NCBI RefSeq assembly: GCF_009709575.1
Contig: NZ_WIXO01000001.1
Span: forward strand, 4,528,001 to 4,592,000
Direction: 5' to 3'
Source: Streptomyces taklimakanensis
GTDB lineage: Bacteria > Actinomycetota > Actinomycetes > Streptomycetales > Streptomycetaceae
DNA: 64,000 nucleotides
The position numbers and the translations under genes are program-made. The notes under the pieces are model-generated. The model was not told the origin of the DNA, searched no databases, and saw only the letters and a list, made by a program, of their open reading frames with translations. Of the stretch, positions 42,159-50,588 are shown piece by piece. Positions within the stretch are counted from its first letter, which is position 1; every line of letters starts with the position of its first letter.

Positions 42159-42332
42159 GCCGCCTGGACCAACGACATCAGCCACGGTGACCTGGTCCGC
42201 GGCAACCCCGACCAGACCATGACCATCGACCCCTGCCACCTGCACTTCCTCTACCAGGGCAAGGACCCGGGCGCGGGCGGCGACCACAACCGACTGCCGT
42301 GGCGGCCGGGTGTCCTCACGCTGCGGCGCTGA
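42159..42332 (+). pseudogene. GH62 alpha-L-arabinofuranosidase gene fragment (C-terminal end)
   Basis: The frame reads AAWTNDISHGDLVRGNPDQ, then PCHLHFLYQGKDPGAGGD and LPWRPGVLTLRR before a TGA at 42330-42332. This matches the ending of GH62 arabinofuranosidases as I remember it, enzymes that strip arabinose from xylan. Upstream sequence does not continue the enzyme in any frame, so only the last 57 or so codons remain. Confidence 0.6.
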
Positions 42333-42590
42333 CCCCGCTCGCTTCCCGCTTCCCGTTTCCGGACGACCGTGACGTGGTGCGGTCCGCGGGCGGGTGGGCG
42401 AGCGGTCCCCGCCTCGGCCCTGTCGCGGCGGGGGCGAAGTTCGTCGGCGGCCGGTGGGGACAGACGTGCCCCGGCTCCGGACGGTGGCCGCCTGCTGTGT
42501 CGGCTCGGTCCCAGGCACGTCCGCGGTGAGCGGTCAGCCGGGGAACGGGGGTTTCCGCCCCATCGTTCGGTCGACGCGTCGCATGCAAGG

Positions 42591-44135
42591 ATGTCGTCCG
42601 TGACCGAATCGTCCTCCTCGCCTGTCGTCAGGGGCGCGCCTCGCAACCACGGCCCGGGTTCCCGTACCGCCGCCGTGCTCGTGTTCGGGTCCTCGGCCGC
42701 GGTCCTGGTGGTCGAGATCGTCGCTCTGCGGCTGCTGGCTCCCTACCTCGGCCTCACCCTCGAGACCAGCACCCTGGTGATCGGCATCGCCCTCACCGCG
42801 ATCGCCCTCGGTTCCTGGCTGGGCGGGCGCATCGCCGACCGGATCGATCCACGTCGGCTCCTGGGCCCTTCGCTCGGGGTGTCGGGAGCGGTCGTGGCGC
42901 TCACCCCCGCCGTGCTGCGCGCCACTGCGGAGTGGGCACCGGCGATGCTCCTGTCGATCGCGGCACTGACCATCCTCGTGCCGGGCGCGCTGCTCTCCGC
43001 CGTGACGCCGATCGTGACCAAGTTGCGCCTCACCAGCCTCGCCGAGACCGGAACGGTCGTCGGCAGGCTGTCCGGCGTCGGCACCGTCGGCGCCATCGTC
43101 GGCACCGTCCTGACCGGCTTCGTCCTCGTGTCGCGGCTGCCGGTCAGCGGCATCCTGATCGGCCTCGGAACACTGCTGGTGGTCGGCTCGGCGCTGGTCG
43201 AGTGGCGAACGCGCGGGTGGAGCGGCGTCCCCGCCCCGGCACTCGTGGTCGTCGCCGGCGGCCTGGCCACCATGGCCGTGCCCGGTGGCTGCGACGTGGA
43301 GACCAGGTACCACTGCGCACGGGTCGTCACCGACCCCGACCGGGACAGCGGCCGCACACTCGTCCTGGACGGCCTGCGGCACTCCTACGTCGACATCGAG
43401 GACCCGACCTTCCTGGAGTTCACGTATGTGCGCGCCATCGCGTCGGTGGTCGACGCCGCCTTCCCCGAAGGCGAGCCACTCGCCGCCCACCACCTGGGCG
43501 GCGGCGGCCTCACCCTTCCCCGTTACCTCGCGGCCACCCGGCCCGGGACGCACAGCGTCGTGTCCGAGATCGACGGCGGGGTCGTGCGCATCGATCGCGA
43601 CCGACTCGGCCTGAGGCCCGGAGCCGGTATCGACGTACGCGTCGAGGACGGCCGGCTCGGCCTGCGGCGACTGGACACCGACAGTCGTGACCTCGTCGTC
43701 GGCGATGCCTTCGGAGGCGTCAGCGTGCCCTGGCACCTCACCACGGTGGAGGCGATGACCGACGTACGGCGGGTGCTCGACGAGGACGGCCTGTACGTCG
43801 CCAACCTCATCGACCACGGCGGTCTGGCCTTCGCCCGTGCCGAGGCGGCCACCCTCGGCGAGACCTTCGAGCACGTCGCCCTCGTCGGCGAACCCGCCGA
43901 CATCGGCCTCGATCCGACCGCCACCCCCGAGGGCGGCAACCTGGTGGTGCTCGCTTCCGACCGACCGGTCGACCCGCGCGCGATCCAGGAAGCGCTGGAC
44001 GCCCGGCGAACCGGCTGGAAGATCGCCACCGGCGACGACCTCGCCTCCTGGATCGGCGACGCCCGGCCGCTCACCGACGACCACGCACCCGTCGACCAGC
44101 TCCTCCAGCCCTACGGTCCGCGGAACAGCCGGTGA
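42591..44135 (+). CDS. Spermidine-synthase-like membrane protein (fused-type)
   Basis: A 514-residue protein. Residues about 25-235 form seven or eight transmembrane helices (VLVFGSSAAVLVVEIVALRLLAPYLGLTLETSTLVIGIALTAIALGSWLGGRIADR). The rest is a Rossmann methyltransferase-like domain similar to spermidine synthase (HLGGGGLTLPRYLAATRPGTHSVVSEIDGGVV, then DLVVGDAFGGVSVPWHLTTVEAM). The glycine motif and following acidic residue are kept. Fused proteins of this kind are common in actinobacteria; whether they make polyamines is unclear. The ATG at 42591 is used; a GTG at 42600 is possible. Confidence 0.83.
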   Translation: MSSVTESSSSPVVRGAPRNHGPGSRTAAVLVFGSSAAVLVVEIVALRLLAPYLGLTLETSTLVIGIALTAIALGSWLGGRIADRIDPRRLLGPSLGVSGAVVALTPAVLRATAEWAPAMLLSIAALTILVPGALLSAVTPIVTKLRLTSLAETGTVVGRLSGVGTVGAIVGTVLTGFVLVSRLPVSGILIGLGTLLVVGSALVEWRTRGWSGVPAPALVVVAGGLATMAVPGGCDVETRYHCARVVTDPDRDSGRTLVLDGLRHSYVDIEDPTFLEFTYVRAIASVVDAAFPEGEPLAAHHLGGGGLTLPRYLAATRPGTHSVVSEIDGGVVRIDRDRLGLRPGAGIDVRVEDGRLGLRRLDTDSRDLVVGDAFGGVSVPWHLTTVEAMTDVRRVLDEDGLYVANLIDHGGLAFARAEAATLGETFEHVALVGEPADIGLDPTATPEGGNLVVLASDRPVDPRAIQEALDARRTGWKIATGDDLASWIGDARPLTDDHAPVDQLLQPYGPRNSR

Positions 44136-44472
44136 CCGGACGCGGGTCCGGGCGCCGCCGCACGGGAAGTGCGCCGTCTCCGCCCGGGGGTGCCGTCCGT
44201 CGCTGTCGTCGCGCTCTGTCCATCCGTCTGTCCGTTCTGTTGGTGCGCGGTGCTGCCCTCGCGGTGGAAGACGTGGCCCGCGTGGCGCAGTACGGCCCCG
44301 TCGAACGTCCCGTCCGAGCCGAACCCGGTGTCGTCGACGTACCCGGTCCGGGTCCCGGAGCCCCGGTGGGAACCCGCGCAGAGGCTCTCCCGATCCCCCG
44401 GGCCTCGTCGTTGCGGCCGTTTGCGAGCAGCTCCCGGCGGGCGTACCCGTCGGCCGTCACCCACGTCCCGGC
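44136..44472. other. 337-base intergenic region between convergent genes
   Basis: No intact gene was recognised. A reverse-strand phrase, YVDDTGFGSDGTFDGAVLRH (around 44270-44340), looks protein-like but is not supported by a start or a continuous domain, so it may be a relic. The rest is compositionally ordinary. Confidence 0.45.
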
Positions 44473-45321
44473 CTACGGGTGCGGCGAGTCGTCCCGGGGT
44501 CCGGGGCGGGTCACCGCCAGCGACCCGAGCAGGCGGAGCGCGTCCGCGGTCCGGGTGCCCTCCTGGGCGTGGTAGACGACCAGTTGTTGTCCCGGGGCGG
44601 AGCGTACGTCGAAGGTCTGCATGCGCAGGGTGAGTTCGCCGACATCGGGATGGAGCAGGACCTTGGCGGCGTTGCTCTTGCCGCGTGCGTCCTGCCTGTT
44701 CCAGAGGTCGGCGAACTCGCGGCTGTTCTCCGTGGCCGTCCGCAGCACCTTGTGGATCCGCGGGTCGTTCGGCCGGGCGCCCGCAAGGAAGCGGAATCCC
44801 GCGACCGCGTTGGCCGCGGCCGCCTCCCAATCCGCGTGGAACGAGCGGACCGACGGGTCGAGGAACATCGTGAGCAGCAGGTTCGCGCCGGGGCGGAGGT
44901 GGGGGAAGACCGCGCGCCCCAACGCGTTGGCGGCCAGGACGTCGTAGGCCCGCCCCAGGAGCAACCCCGGCGTGCGGTCCCACAGTTCGGTCAGCGTCAG
45001 CAGGTGGGGGTCCGCACGTTCGATGCCGCCCTCGTGGCGCGGGGGCGGCATCATCCCCGCGACCCGGTACAGGTGCAGCCGGCCGTCGTCGTCCAGCAGC
45101 AGCGCGTCGCTCAGGGCGTCCAGGACCTGCGCCGACGGGCGCCGCTCACGGCCCTGCTCCAGTCGCAGGTAGTAGTCGACGCTGATGCGGGCCAGCAGTG
45201 CGACCTCCTCGCGGCGCAGACCGGGGACGCGGCGCCGGCCGTCTTCGGGCAGACCGACGTCGGGCGGCGTCACCCGCGCGCGCCGGCTCCGCAGGTAGTC
45301 GCCCAGTCTCGAAGTCGTCAT
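44473..45321 (-). CDS. XRE family transcriptional regulator (MmyB-like)
   Basis: A 282-residue regulator. The N-terminal helix-turn-helix (about 5-75) reads RRVPGLRREEVALLARISVDYYLRLEQGRERRPSAQVLDALSDAL. The C-terminal MmyB ligand-binding domain (about 105-270) contains WDRTPGLLLGRAYDVLAANALGRAVF and LHPDVGELTLRMQTFDVRSAPGQQLVVYHAQEGT. This family is frequent in streptomycete clusters and accessory regions; effectors are mostly unknown. It marks the left border of the regulatory block. The ATG at 45321 gives the family start. Confidence 0.87.
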   Translation of the reverse strand: MTTSRLGDYLRSRRARVTPPDVGLPEDGRRRVPGLRREEVALLARISVDYYLRLEQGRERRPSAQVLDALSDALLLDDDGRLHLYRVAGMMPPPRHEGGIERADPHLLTLTELWDRTPGLLLGRAYDVLAANALGRAVFPHLRPGANLLLTMFLDPSVRSFHADWEAAAANAVAGFRFLAGARPNDPRIHKVLRTATENSREFADLWNRQDARGKSNAAKVLLHPDVGELTLRMQTFDVRSAPGQQLVVYHAQEGTRTADALRLLGSLAVTRPGPRDDSPHP

Positions 45322-46063
45322 GTCGGTCAGACTAGGCCGCCCGGCGGCGGGGAGCCTGGTCCCCGTGCTCCCAGGCGGACGCGGTCCCCTTCCGTGCCCC
45401 GCCTCCGTCGGTCAAGGGGACATGACCGGTCTCCCCATCCCCTCCACGTTCCCGACGACCGGCGAGAGGACGGACGGCCGCCGCGCCGCCGTACGATCCT
45501 GCCGCTCACGACGGCGGGTGCGCGGCGCCCGGGGGAGGCCCCACCCCCGGGGGCCGGTCGTTCCTCGTCGCCGGGTGAGCCCGGCGGCGCCGACCCGCAC
45601 GACGGCCGGGGTCCGGCGGCCGGCTCGTGCGAGGTACCCCGCCCGAGCGGGCCGGAACAGGACCCGGTCGCGGCGGAGTCCGGCGGCCGGCCTAGTGTTG
45701 GGCCGAGCACCCGTCGGCCGGGGCGCGCGGCGGTCGCCGTCCGCGGAGCCGACGGGCGGCGGGCCCGTGATCGGGAGTGGCCGGTACGCAGCCCCTGCGT
45801 CTTTGGGCCGGGCCGCGACTCCCGAACGCGGAGCGAAGGGCCCCGCGGGGAAGGTGCGCAGGTCGGAGCCCCGTCGGTGGGAATCCCGCCCAGAACCCCT
45901 CGAAGAGCGCTGGAGACCGGCCGGGGAAGGCGGTCAACGGATGGTACGGCGCCTCTCCTCAACGACTCGCGGGGGAGGGACAGGAGGGCTCGGAAAGAGT
46001 CACCATCGACGCCTCAGGTACCGGCTCGGAAACAACGGGGGCCGGCAAGGTACGGAGGAGATC
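45322..46063. other. 742-base intergenic region upstream of the first SARP gene
   Basis: The GC-rich sequence has an open forward frame to the SARP start, but the codons are Arg/Pro/Gly-rich and lack motifs. The last 150 bases are less GC-rich and include a CGGAGGAG ribosome-binding site at 46054. It probably holds divergent promoters for the XRE and SARP genes. No repeat was defined. Confidence 0.5.
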
Positions 46064-46885
46064 GTGAAGATTCAGGTTCTGGGTCCACTGAACGCCGAAC
46101 TCAACGACACGTCGATCGTCCCGACGGCGGGAAAGCCCCGCCAGATCCTGGCACTGCTCGCCCTCTACCCGGGAAGGGTCGTGCCCGTACCGACGCTTCT
46201 GGAGGAGGTCTGGGGCACCGATCTGCCGCAGAGCGCCCTGACCACCCTCCAGACCTACATCCTGCAGTTGCGCCGCAAGCTGGGCAGCGCCATGGGTCCC
46301 GGTGTGCCCGGTTCGGCCAAGGAGCTGCTCGCCACCCGGTACGGCGGCTACCTGCTGCACATCCCCCCCGACGCGGTGGACGTGCACCAGTACGAGGAGC
46401 TGGTGACCGAGGGGCAGGCGGCGTTCGAGAGGGGCGAGGACGAGCGGGCGGCGCGGGCCTTCCGGCGGGCACTCGACATCTGGGAGGGCCCGCCCCTCGT
46501 GGACGTGCGGACCGGCTCCATCCTGGAGATCGAGGTGATGAGGCTCGAGGAGAGCAGGCTGGTGACCAGGGAGCGCCGCATCGACGCCGACCTGCGGCTC
46601 GGCCGGCACACCGAACTCATCGCCGAGCTGGCCGATCTGATCGCCCGGCACCCGCAGCACGAGGGGCTCCACTCGCAGGCCATGGTGGCGTTCTACCGCT
46701 CCGGCCGGCAGGCGACGGCGCTGGAGGTCTACCGCAGGCTGCGCAGGCGGCTCATCGAGGACCTGGGGGTGGAACCCTCTCCCCAGGTGCAGCGGCTCCA
46801 CCAGGCGATCCTGTCGGTCGATCCGCAACTCGACGTCGTCGCGGGCCGACGCCGCACCTCCACCTTCGACCTGTACGCCGCCTGA
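46064..46885 (+). CDS. SARP family transcriptional activator (first)
   Basis: A 273-residue small SARP. The OmpR-like winged helix (about 1-95; KIQVLGPLNAELND, GKPRQILALLALYPGRVVPVPTLLEEVWG, TLQTYILQLRRKLG, YGGYLLHIPPDAVDVHQYE) is followed by a bacterial transcriptional activation domain (about 100-250). It lacks the NB-ARC/TPR part of AfsR. SARPs activate antibiotic clusters by binding short direct repeats near promoters. Starts with GTG after CGGAGGAG. Convergent with a second SARP gene. Confidence 0.9.
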   Translation: MKIQVLGPLNAELNDTSIVPTAGKPRQILALLALYPGRVVPVPTLLEEVWGTDLPQSALTTLQTYILQLRRKLGSAMGPGVPGSAKELLATRYGGYLLHIPPDAVDVHQYEELVTEGQAAFERGEDERAARAFRRALDIWEGPPLVDVRTGSILEIEVMRLEESRLVTRERRIDADLRLGRHTELIAELADLIARHPQHEGLHSQAMVAFYRSGRQATALEVYRRLRRRLIEDLGVEPSPQVQRLHQAILSVDPQLDVVAGRRRTSTFDLYAA

Positions 46886-46984
46886 TGCGGCGGCCGGGCG
46901 CCGGGCGCCGCCGAGCGCGGGCGGTCCCGGGCCGTCCCGGTTGACCGCCCGTCACACGGCGGGCCGGTGGCGGTACTCCGTCCC

Positions 46985-47026
46985 GTGCCGCACCGCCGGA
47001 ACCCGACGGCTCCGGCGGTGCGGCAC
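46985..47026. terminator. Bidirectional hairpin between the two SARP genes
   Basis: Perfect 16-base arms at 46985-47000 and 47011-47026 with a 10-base loop, centrally placed between two convergent genes. Confidence 0.82.
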
Positions 47027-47062
47027 GGCCGGAGCCGCCGGAGCCGTCGGGGCCCGGTGGGG

Positions 47063-47893
47063 TCAGCCGGCCCTGGCGACGAGCCGTCCGTCGCCCTGTC
47101 CGGAGCCGTCGGGGAGCGCGGTGTCGGGGTGGGACACGAGGATGGAGCGCTGCAGTCGGCTGAGCGCGGCGGAGGGTTCCAACCCCAGTTCCGTGACGAG
47201 GGTGGTGCGCAGCCGCTGGTAGACGTCGAGGGCCTCGCCGCGCCGGCCGGAGCGGTGCAGGGCCACCATGAACTGCCTGTGCAGGTTCTCGTGCATGCGG
47301 TACTGGTTGACGAGCACGGTGAGTTCGGAGAGCAGCTCTCGGTGTCGGCCCAGCCGTAGATCGACCTCGATCCGCTGGTCGAGGACGCACAGCCGGGCCT
47401 CCTCCAGCCGCCTGGCCTCCAGGTGGATCCGGCTCCCGGCCTGCACGTCGGCGAGGACGGGGCCGTTCCACAGGGACAGCGCGTCGCGCAGCCGTTTGGC
47501 CGCTCCGGGCAGGTCGTCGGTTTCCACGGCCCGGTGGCCGGCGGCGGCGCGGCACTCGAACTCGCGGAAGTCGACCGTGCCGCCCCTGGTGTTCAGCAGG
47601 TAGCCGCCGGGGAGGGTGACCAGGATGTCCTTGGCGGTGCTCTGTTCGTCGCCCCGTTGGGCCAGGGCCTCGCCTATGAGCTCGCGTAGTTGCAGCACAT
47701 AGGTCTGCACGGTGCTGCGGGCGCTGCGAGGTGGGTTTCCGTCCCACAGCTCTTCCACCAGGGTGGGAACCGGGACCGCCCGGTCGGCGTGGAGTGCGAG
47801 CAGCGACAGGACCTGCCGCGGCTTCGGTGCGGTGGGCGTGATCGAGACGCCGTTCTCCCGTACCGACAGAGTGCCCAGTACTTCGATATCCAT
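47063..47893 (-). CDS. SARP family transcriptional activator (second)
   Basis: A 276-residue SARP with the same two-domain layout as its convergent neighbour: MDIEVLGTLSVRENGVSI, KPRQVLSLLALHADRAVPVPTLVEELWD, STVQTYVLQLRELIGE and LPGGYLLNTRGGTVDFREFE, then the activation domain (about 105-255). The proteins are clearly diverged, so this is not a recent duplication. The ATG at 47893 follows GGGGGAAAT; upstream in-frame codons belong to the leader. Probably a pathway-specific activator of the metabolite cluster. Confidence 0.9.
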   Translation of the reverse strand: MDIEVLGTLSVRENGVSITPTAPKPRQVLSLLALHADRAVPVPTLVEELWDGNPPRSARSTVQTYVLQLRELIGEALAQRGDEQSTAKDILVTLPGGYLLNTRGGTVDFREFECRAAAGHRAVETDDLPGAAKRLRDALSLWNGPVLADVQAGSRIHLEARRLEEARLCVLDQRIEVDLRLGRHRELLSELTVLVNQYRMHENLHRQFMVALHRSGRRGEALDVYQRLRTTLVTELGLEPSAALSRLQRSILVSHPDTALPDGSGQGDGRLVARAG

Positions 47894-48832
47894 ATTTCCC
47901 CCAAAAAACGGGCATTCGGGCATGGGGTGGAGCAAGCACACTCCTCGCATTCTCTCCGGGAGGCGCCTCGCGACACCTGGTGTGCGGAAACGATAAGAAA
48001 GCAACAAAATCCGTTTGTCAATACCGGATCCTGTGGCGATGAGCGGGTGGAAGTGGATAAGCCGGGTCGCGATATGCGGCTGCGAGAGTTTGTGGACGAT
48101 TTTTGGGAGGTGTACTCCCGGGTGTCATCCTCGGGTGCGGTAATGCGCACCCGAGGGGGTGGGGCGGGGAGCTCCCGGAGGGTCGGGACCTGCGGCGGAG
48201 GCGGTTCCGCGGGGGATGGCCGCCGGGGCGGGCGGGTCTTCCGGCCCTCGCCCGCGGCCGGCGACACCGGGGCGATCGGACGCCCGGATCGTTCCTTTTG
48301 GCTACGGAAAGTCGATTTCGCGCGATGCCGAGGGTGACCCGGACCGCACGCCGCGTTCCGGTCCGTCCGGCGGGCCCGCGGTGCGGACCGGTCCGCGGGC
48401 GACCGGGGGTGTGGCGATCGTCGACAGCGTGCGAAACCGTTTGGTGAAACGCTTTTCGTAGCCCATTCGAAACGCACTCTTCACGACTGCGGGGCGTGGA
48501 CGTCGACCTTCCCGGAGAAACGGTGGTCGAGCGGATCCTTGTTACCGGAGGGTATGTGGAGACCTTTGTGTTTCGACTCCGGCGAACCGGGTAGACGGCG
48601 GCGGTTCGAGCGTGGAGCCGGAGACTCCGAGGGGGAGGGTTTTCCGGAATGGCCGTCCCCCTGCCCCGGAAAGGAACGACGAATGCCCGTGCTGGGTTTC
48701 CCGGTGATCGGGGGGTTCTCCCGTGCGTCGCCGGGGCGTGGGGCGGGGTGTGGGACGCGGCGGAGGGCGAGCGCCGGGCGTCCTTCGACCGTCCGCGGCC
48801 CCGCCCGGTGTCCCCCTCTCGGGGGTGTGGCG
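47894..48832. other. About 940-base intergenic region upstream of the second SARP gene
   Basis: No open frame here looks coding on either strand. It is AT-richer than its surroundings at 47880-48100 and at 48290-48330 and 48420-48480. Three GAAACC/GAAACG words lie at 48430-48475 on the forward strand (GTTTC on the other). It could be a large promoter region, a site of gene loss, or hold an unrecognised RNA. Confidence 0.45.
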
Positions 48833-48876
48833 CCGTCGCGGGCCCGTGGGTGGCACCACCCACGGGCCCGCGACGG
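48833..48876 (-). terminator. Long hairpin terminator after the flavin hydroxylase gene
   Basis: Perfect 21-base arms at 48833-48853 and 48856-48876 lie six bases past the reverse-strand stop codon. The loop is only two bases as drawn, so the top pairs will open. Confidence 0.82.
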
Positions 48877-48881
48877 CCGGC

Positions 48882-50417
48882 TCACCGTTCCCCGGCGGCC
48901 GTCGACGTCGACACCGGGGGAGCGCCGGCCCACCGGCGCATCGCGGCCGGCAGTTCCGCGGCGGCCCGGGAGCGCGGCCCGGCCCACGCGCAGTAGCCGT
49001 CCGGTCGGACCAGGATCATCTCGGTGCGCGGCCAGGGGCCCTTCGCCCCGCGCACCGTGCCGCGCAGGTGGGTCACCAGGTCTCCCCAGGGGTTCAGGAG
49101 CGTGCTGGGGCCGCCGTCGCCCTGGTCGACCAGGACGAAGGAACCGGACCGCATGGCGTCGAAGAGGCGTGTGCCGCCCGCCGCCCCGCGGTGGACCTCG
49201 AGATCGGGCACGCGACGGCCCACCGTGCGGCGGGAGGAACGGTCGGCGGCCATGCCGGGGTAGGAGGTGGCGATGCCGGACAGGTGGCCGACGGCCAGCA
49301 GGTGCGACGCGGGGATCCGGGTGGCGATGGAGGCCGCGGTGAGGCGCGCGGCGCGGACGGCCGACTTGTCCGAGGTCATCATGCGGGTGGCGATGTCGGT
49401 GACCTTGATGACGCCCTGGGACACCCTGCGACGCTCCTCCACGTAGGTGTCCAGGAGGCGCTCCGAACCCCGCCCGGAGACCACCGCGGCGAGCTTCCAG
49501 CCCAGGTTCATCGCGTCCTGGATTCCCAGGTTGAGGCCCTGACCGCCCAGCGGGGAGTGGACGTGCGCGGCGTCCCCGGCGATGAGCATGCGTCCTTTGC
49601 GGTAGGTCTCGGCCTGCCGCTCCTGGATCCTGAACCGCGACGTCCACAGCGGTTCGCTGGGGCGCAGGTCCTTGCCGAAGAGCTTCGCGAGGGTGTCGCG
49701 CACCTCCTGGAGGGTGACCGGGTCGTCGGACCACGGCTTGGAGCGGTCGATGACGCCCATCCGGTACCAGCCGTTGCCGAAGTCGGTGCAGACCACCAGT
49801 CCGGCCCGGCCGACGTGGATGAGCAACTGGTCGTCCATCGGGACCCCCAGGCGCACGTCGGCGACGATGATGGTGTACGGATACACGTCGCCCTCGAAGG
49901 CCGCGCCCATCGCCTCGCGCACCCGGCTGCGCGAGCCGTCGCACCCCACGAGCCAGGGAGTGCGTTCCTCCCACTGCCGGCCGTCCGACTCCAGCCGGTA
50001 GAGCACCTCGTCGCCGTGCTGCTCGCAGTCGACCAGCGAGACCCCGCGGTCGATGGTGACGCCGAGGTCGCGGGCGCGTTTCTCCAGGATTTCCTCGGTC
50101 TCCCCCTGCGGAATGATCGTCAGCTGCCCGTAGCGGCTGTCCAGTCGCCGCAGGTCCAGCATGGAGTGCCCCAGGCTCACCCGGACCTTCGGGACCGAGT
50201 TGGCGCGTTCGAGCACCGGATCCGCGACGCCGCGCATGCGCAGCACTTCCATCGAGCGGCCGTGCAGGCCCAGAGCCCTCGACTCCTGGGTGCGGTGGGT
50301 GCGCCGCTCCACGACCTTGCAGCGGACTCCGGCCAGCGCCAGCTCCCCCGCGAGACACAGTCCGGTGGGGCCGGCACCTGCGATGACGACGTCGTACTCA
50401 CTACCACTGGTGGCCAC
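48882..50417 (-). CDS. FAD-dependent aromatic hydroxylase (PHBH/polyketide hydroxylase type)
   Basis: A 511-residue flavoprotein. It has the FAD loop YDVVIAGAGPTGLCLAGELALAGVRCKVVE (residues 8-37), the DG motif LVGCDGSRSRVREAMG (about 156) and the GD motif GRMLIAGDAAHVHSPLGGQGLNLGIQDAMNLGWKLA (about 278-312). A thioredoxin-like C-terminal domain (about 395-500) follows, as in polyketide and phenol hydroxylases and Rox-type rifampicin monooxygenases. It may hydroxylate the product's aromatic part or confer resistance. Divergent from the ABC exporter operon across a perfect palindrome. Confidence 0.88.
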   Translation of the reverse strand: MATSGSEYDVVIAGAGPTGLCLAGELALAGVRCKVVERRTHRTQESRALGLHGRSMEVLRMRGVADPVLERANSVPKVRVSLGHSMLDLRRLDSRYGQLTIIPQGETEEILEKRARDLGVTIDRGVSLVDCEQHGDEVLYRLESDGRQWEERTPWLVGCDGSRSRVREAMGAAFEGDVYPYTIIVADVRLGVPMDDQLLIHVGRAGLVVCTDFGNGWYRMGVIDRSKPWSDDPVTLQEVRDTLAKLFGKDLRPSEPLWTSRFRIQERQAETYRKGRMLIAGDAAHVHSPLGGQGLNLGIQDAMNLGWKLAAVVSGRGSERLLDTYVEERRRVSQGVIKVTDIATRMMTSDKSAVRAARLTAASIATRIPASHLLAVGHLSGIATSYPGMAADRSSRRTVGRRVPDLEVHRGAAGGTRLFDAMRSGSFVLVDQGDGGPSTLLNPWGDLVTHLRGTVRGAKGPWPRTEMILVRPDGYCAWAGPRSRAAAELPAAMRRWAGAPPVSTSTAAGER

Positions 50418-50480
50418 GGAGCACCTCTCTCTTGACCCGAGCCTTCAGGCTGCGCGACGGTAAGAAATCATCACGCAGTG

Positions 50481-50500
50481 AACTCTACAGATGTAGAGTT
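50481..50500. promoter_or_regulatory. Perfect 20-base palindrome in the hydroxylase/ABC divergent promoter
   Basis: AACTCTACA-GA-TGTAGAGTT has nine-base arms. It lies 64 bases from the hydroxylase start and 89 from the ABC start. TACA-N2-TGTA cores are seen in operators of BlaI/MecI-type and some MarR/TetR repressors. No such repressor gene is in the window, so the regulator is probably beyond 64 kb or elsewhere. Confidence 0.65.
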
Positions 50501-50588
50501 TCTTCGACAACAACCGAGCTTCTTTTCGGACCGGTTGCCCGACCGGCGCCTGCCGTCGACTCCGGAACCCAGACCAAGGAGGACCCCT

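Noticed and set aside
44071..44460. Reverse frame with the phrase YVDDTGFGSDGTFDG nearby in another frame
   Set aside because: No continuous protein can be read with a start and stop, and I could not place the phrase in a family; left as intergenic.
45320..46063. Forward extension upstream of the first SARP
   Set aside because: Arg/Pro/Gly-rich codons without similarity; the SARP fold starts exactly at the GTG preceded by CGGAGGAG.
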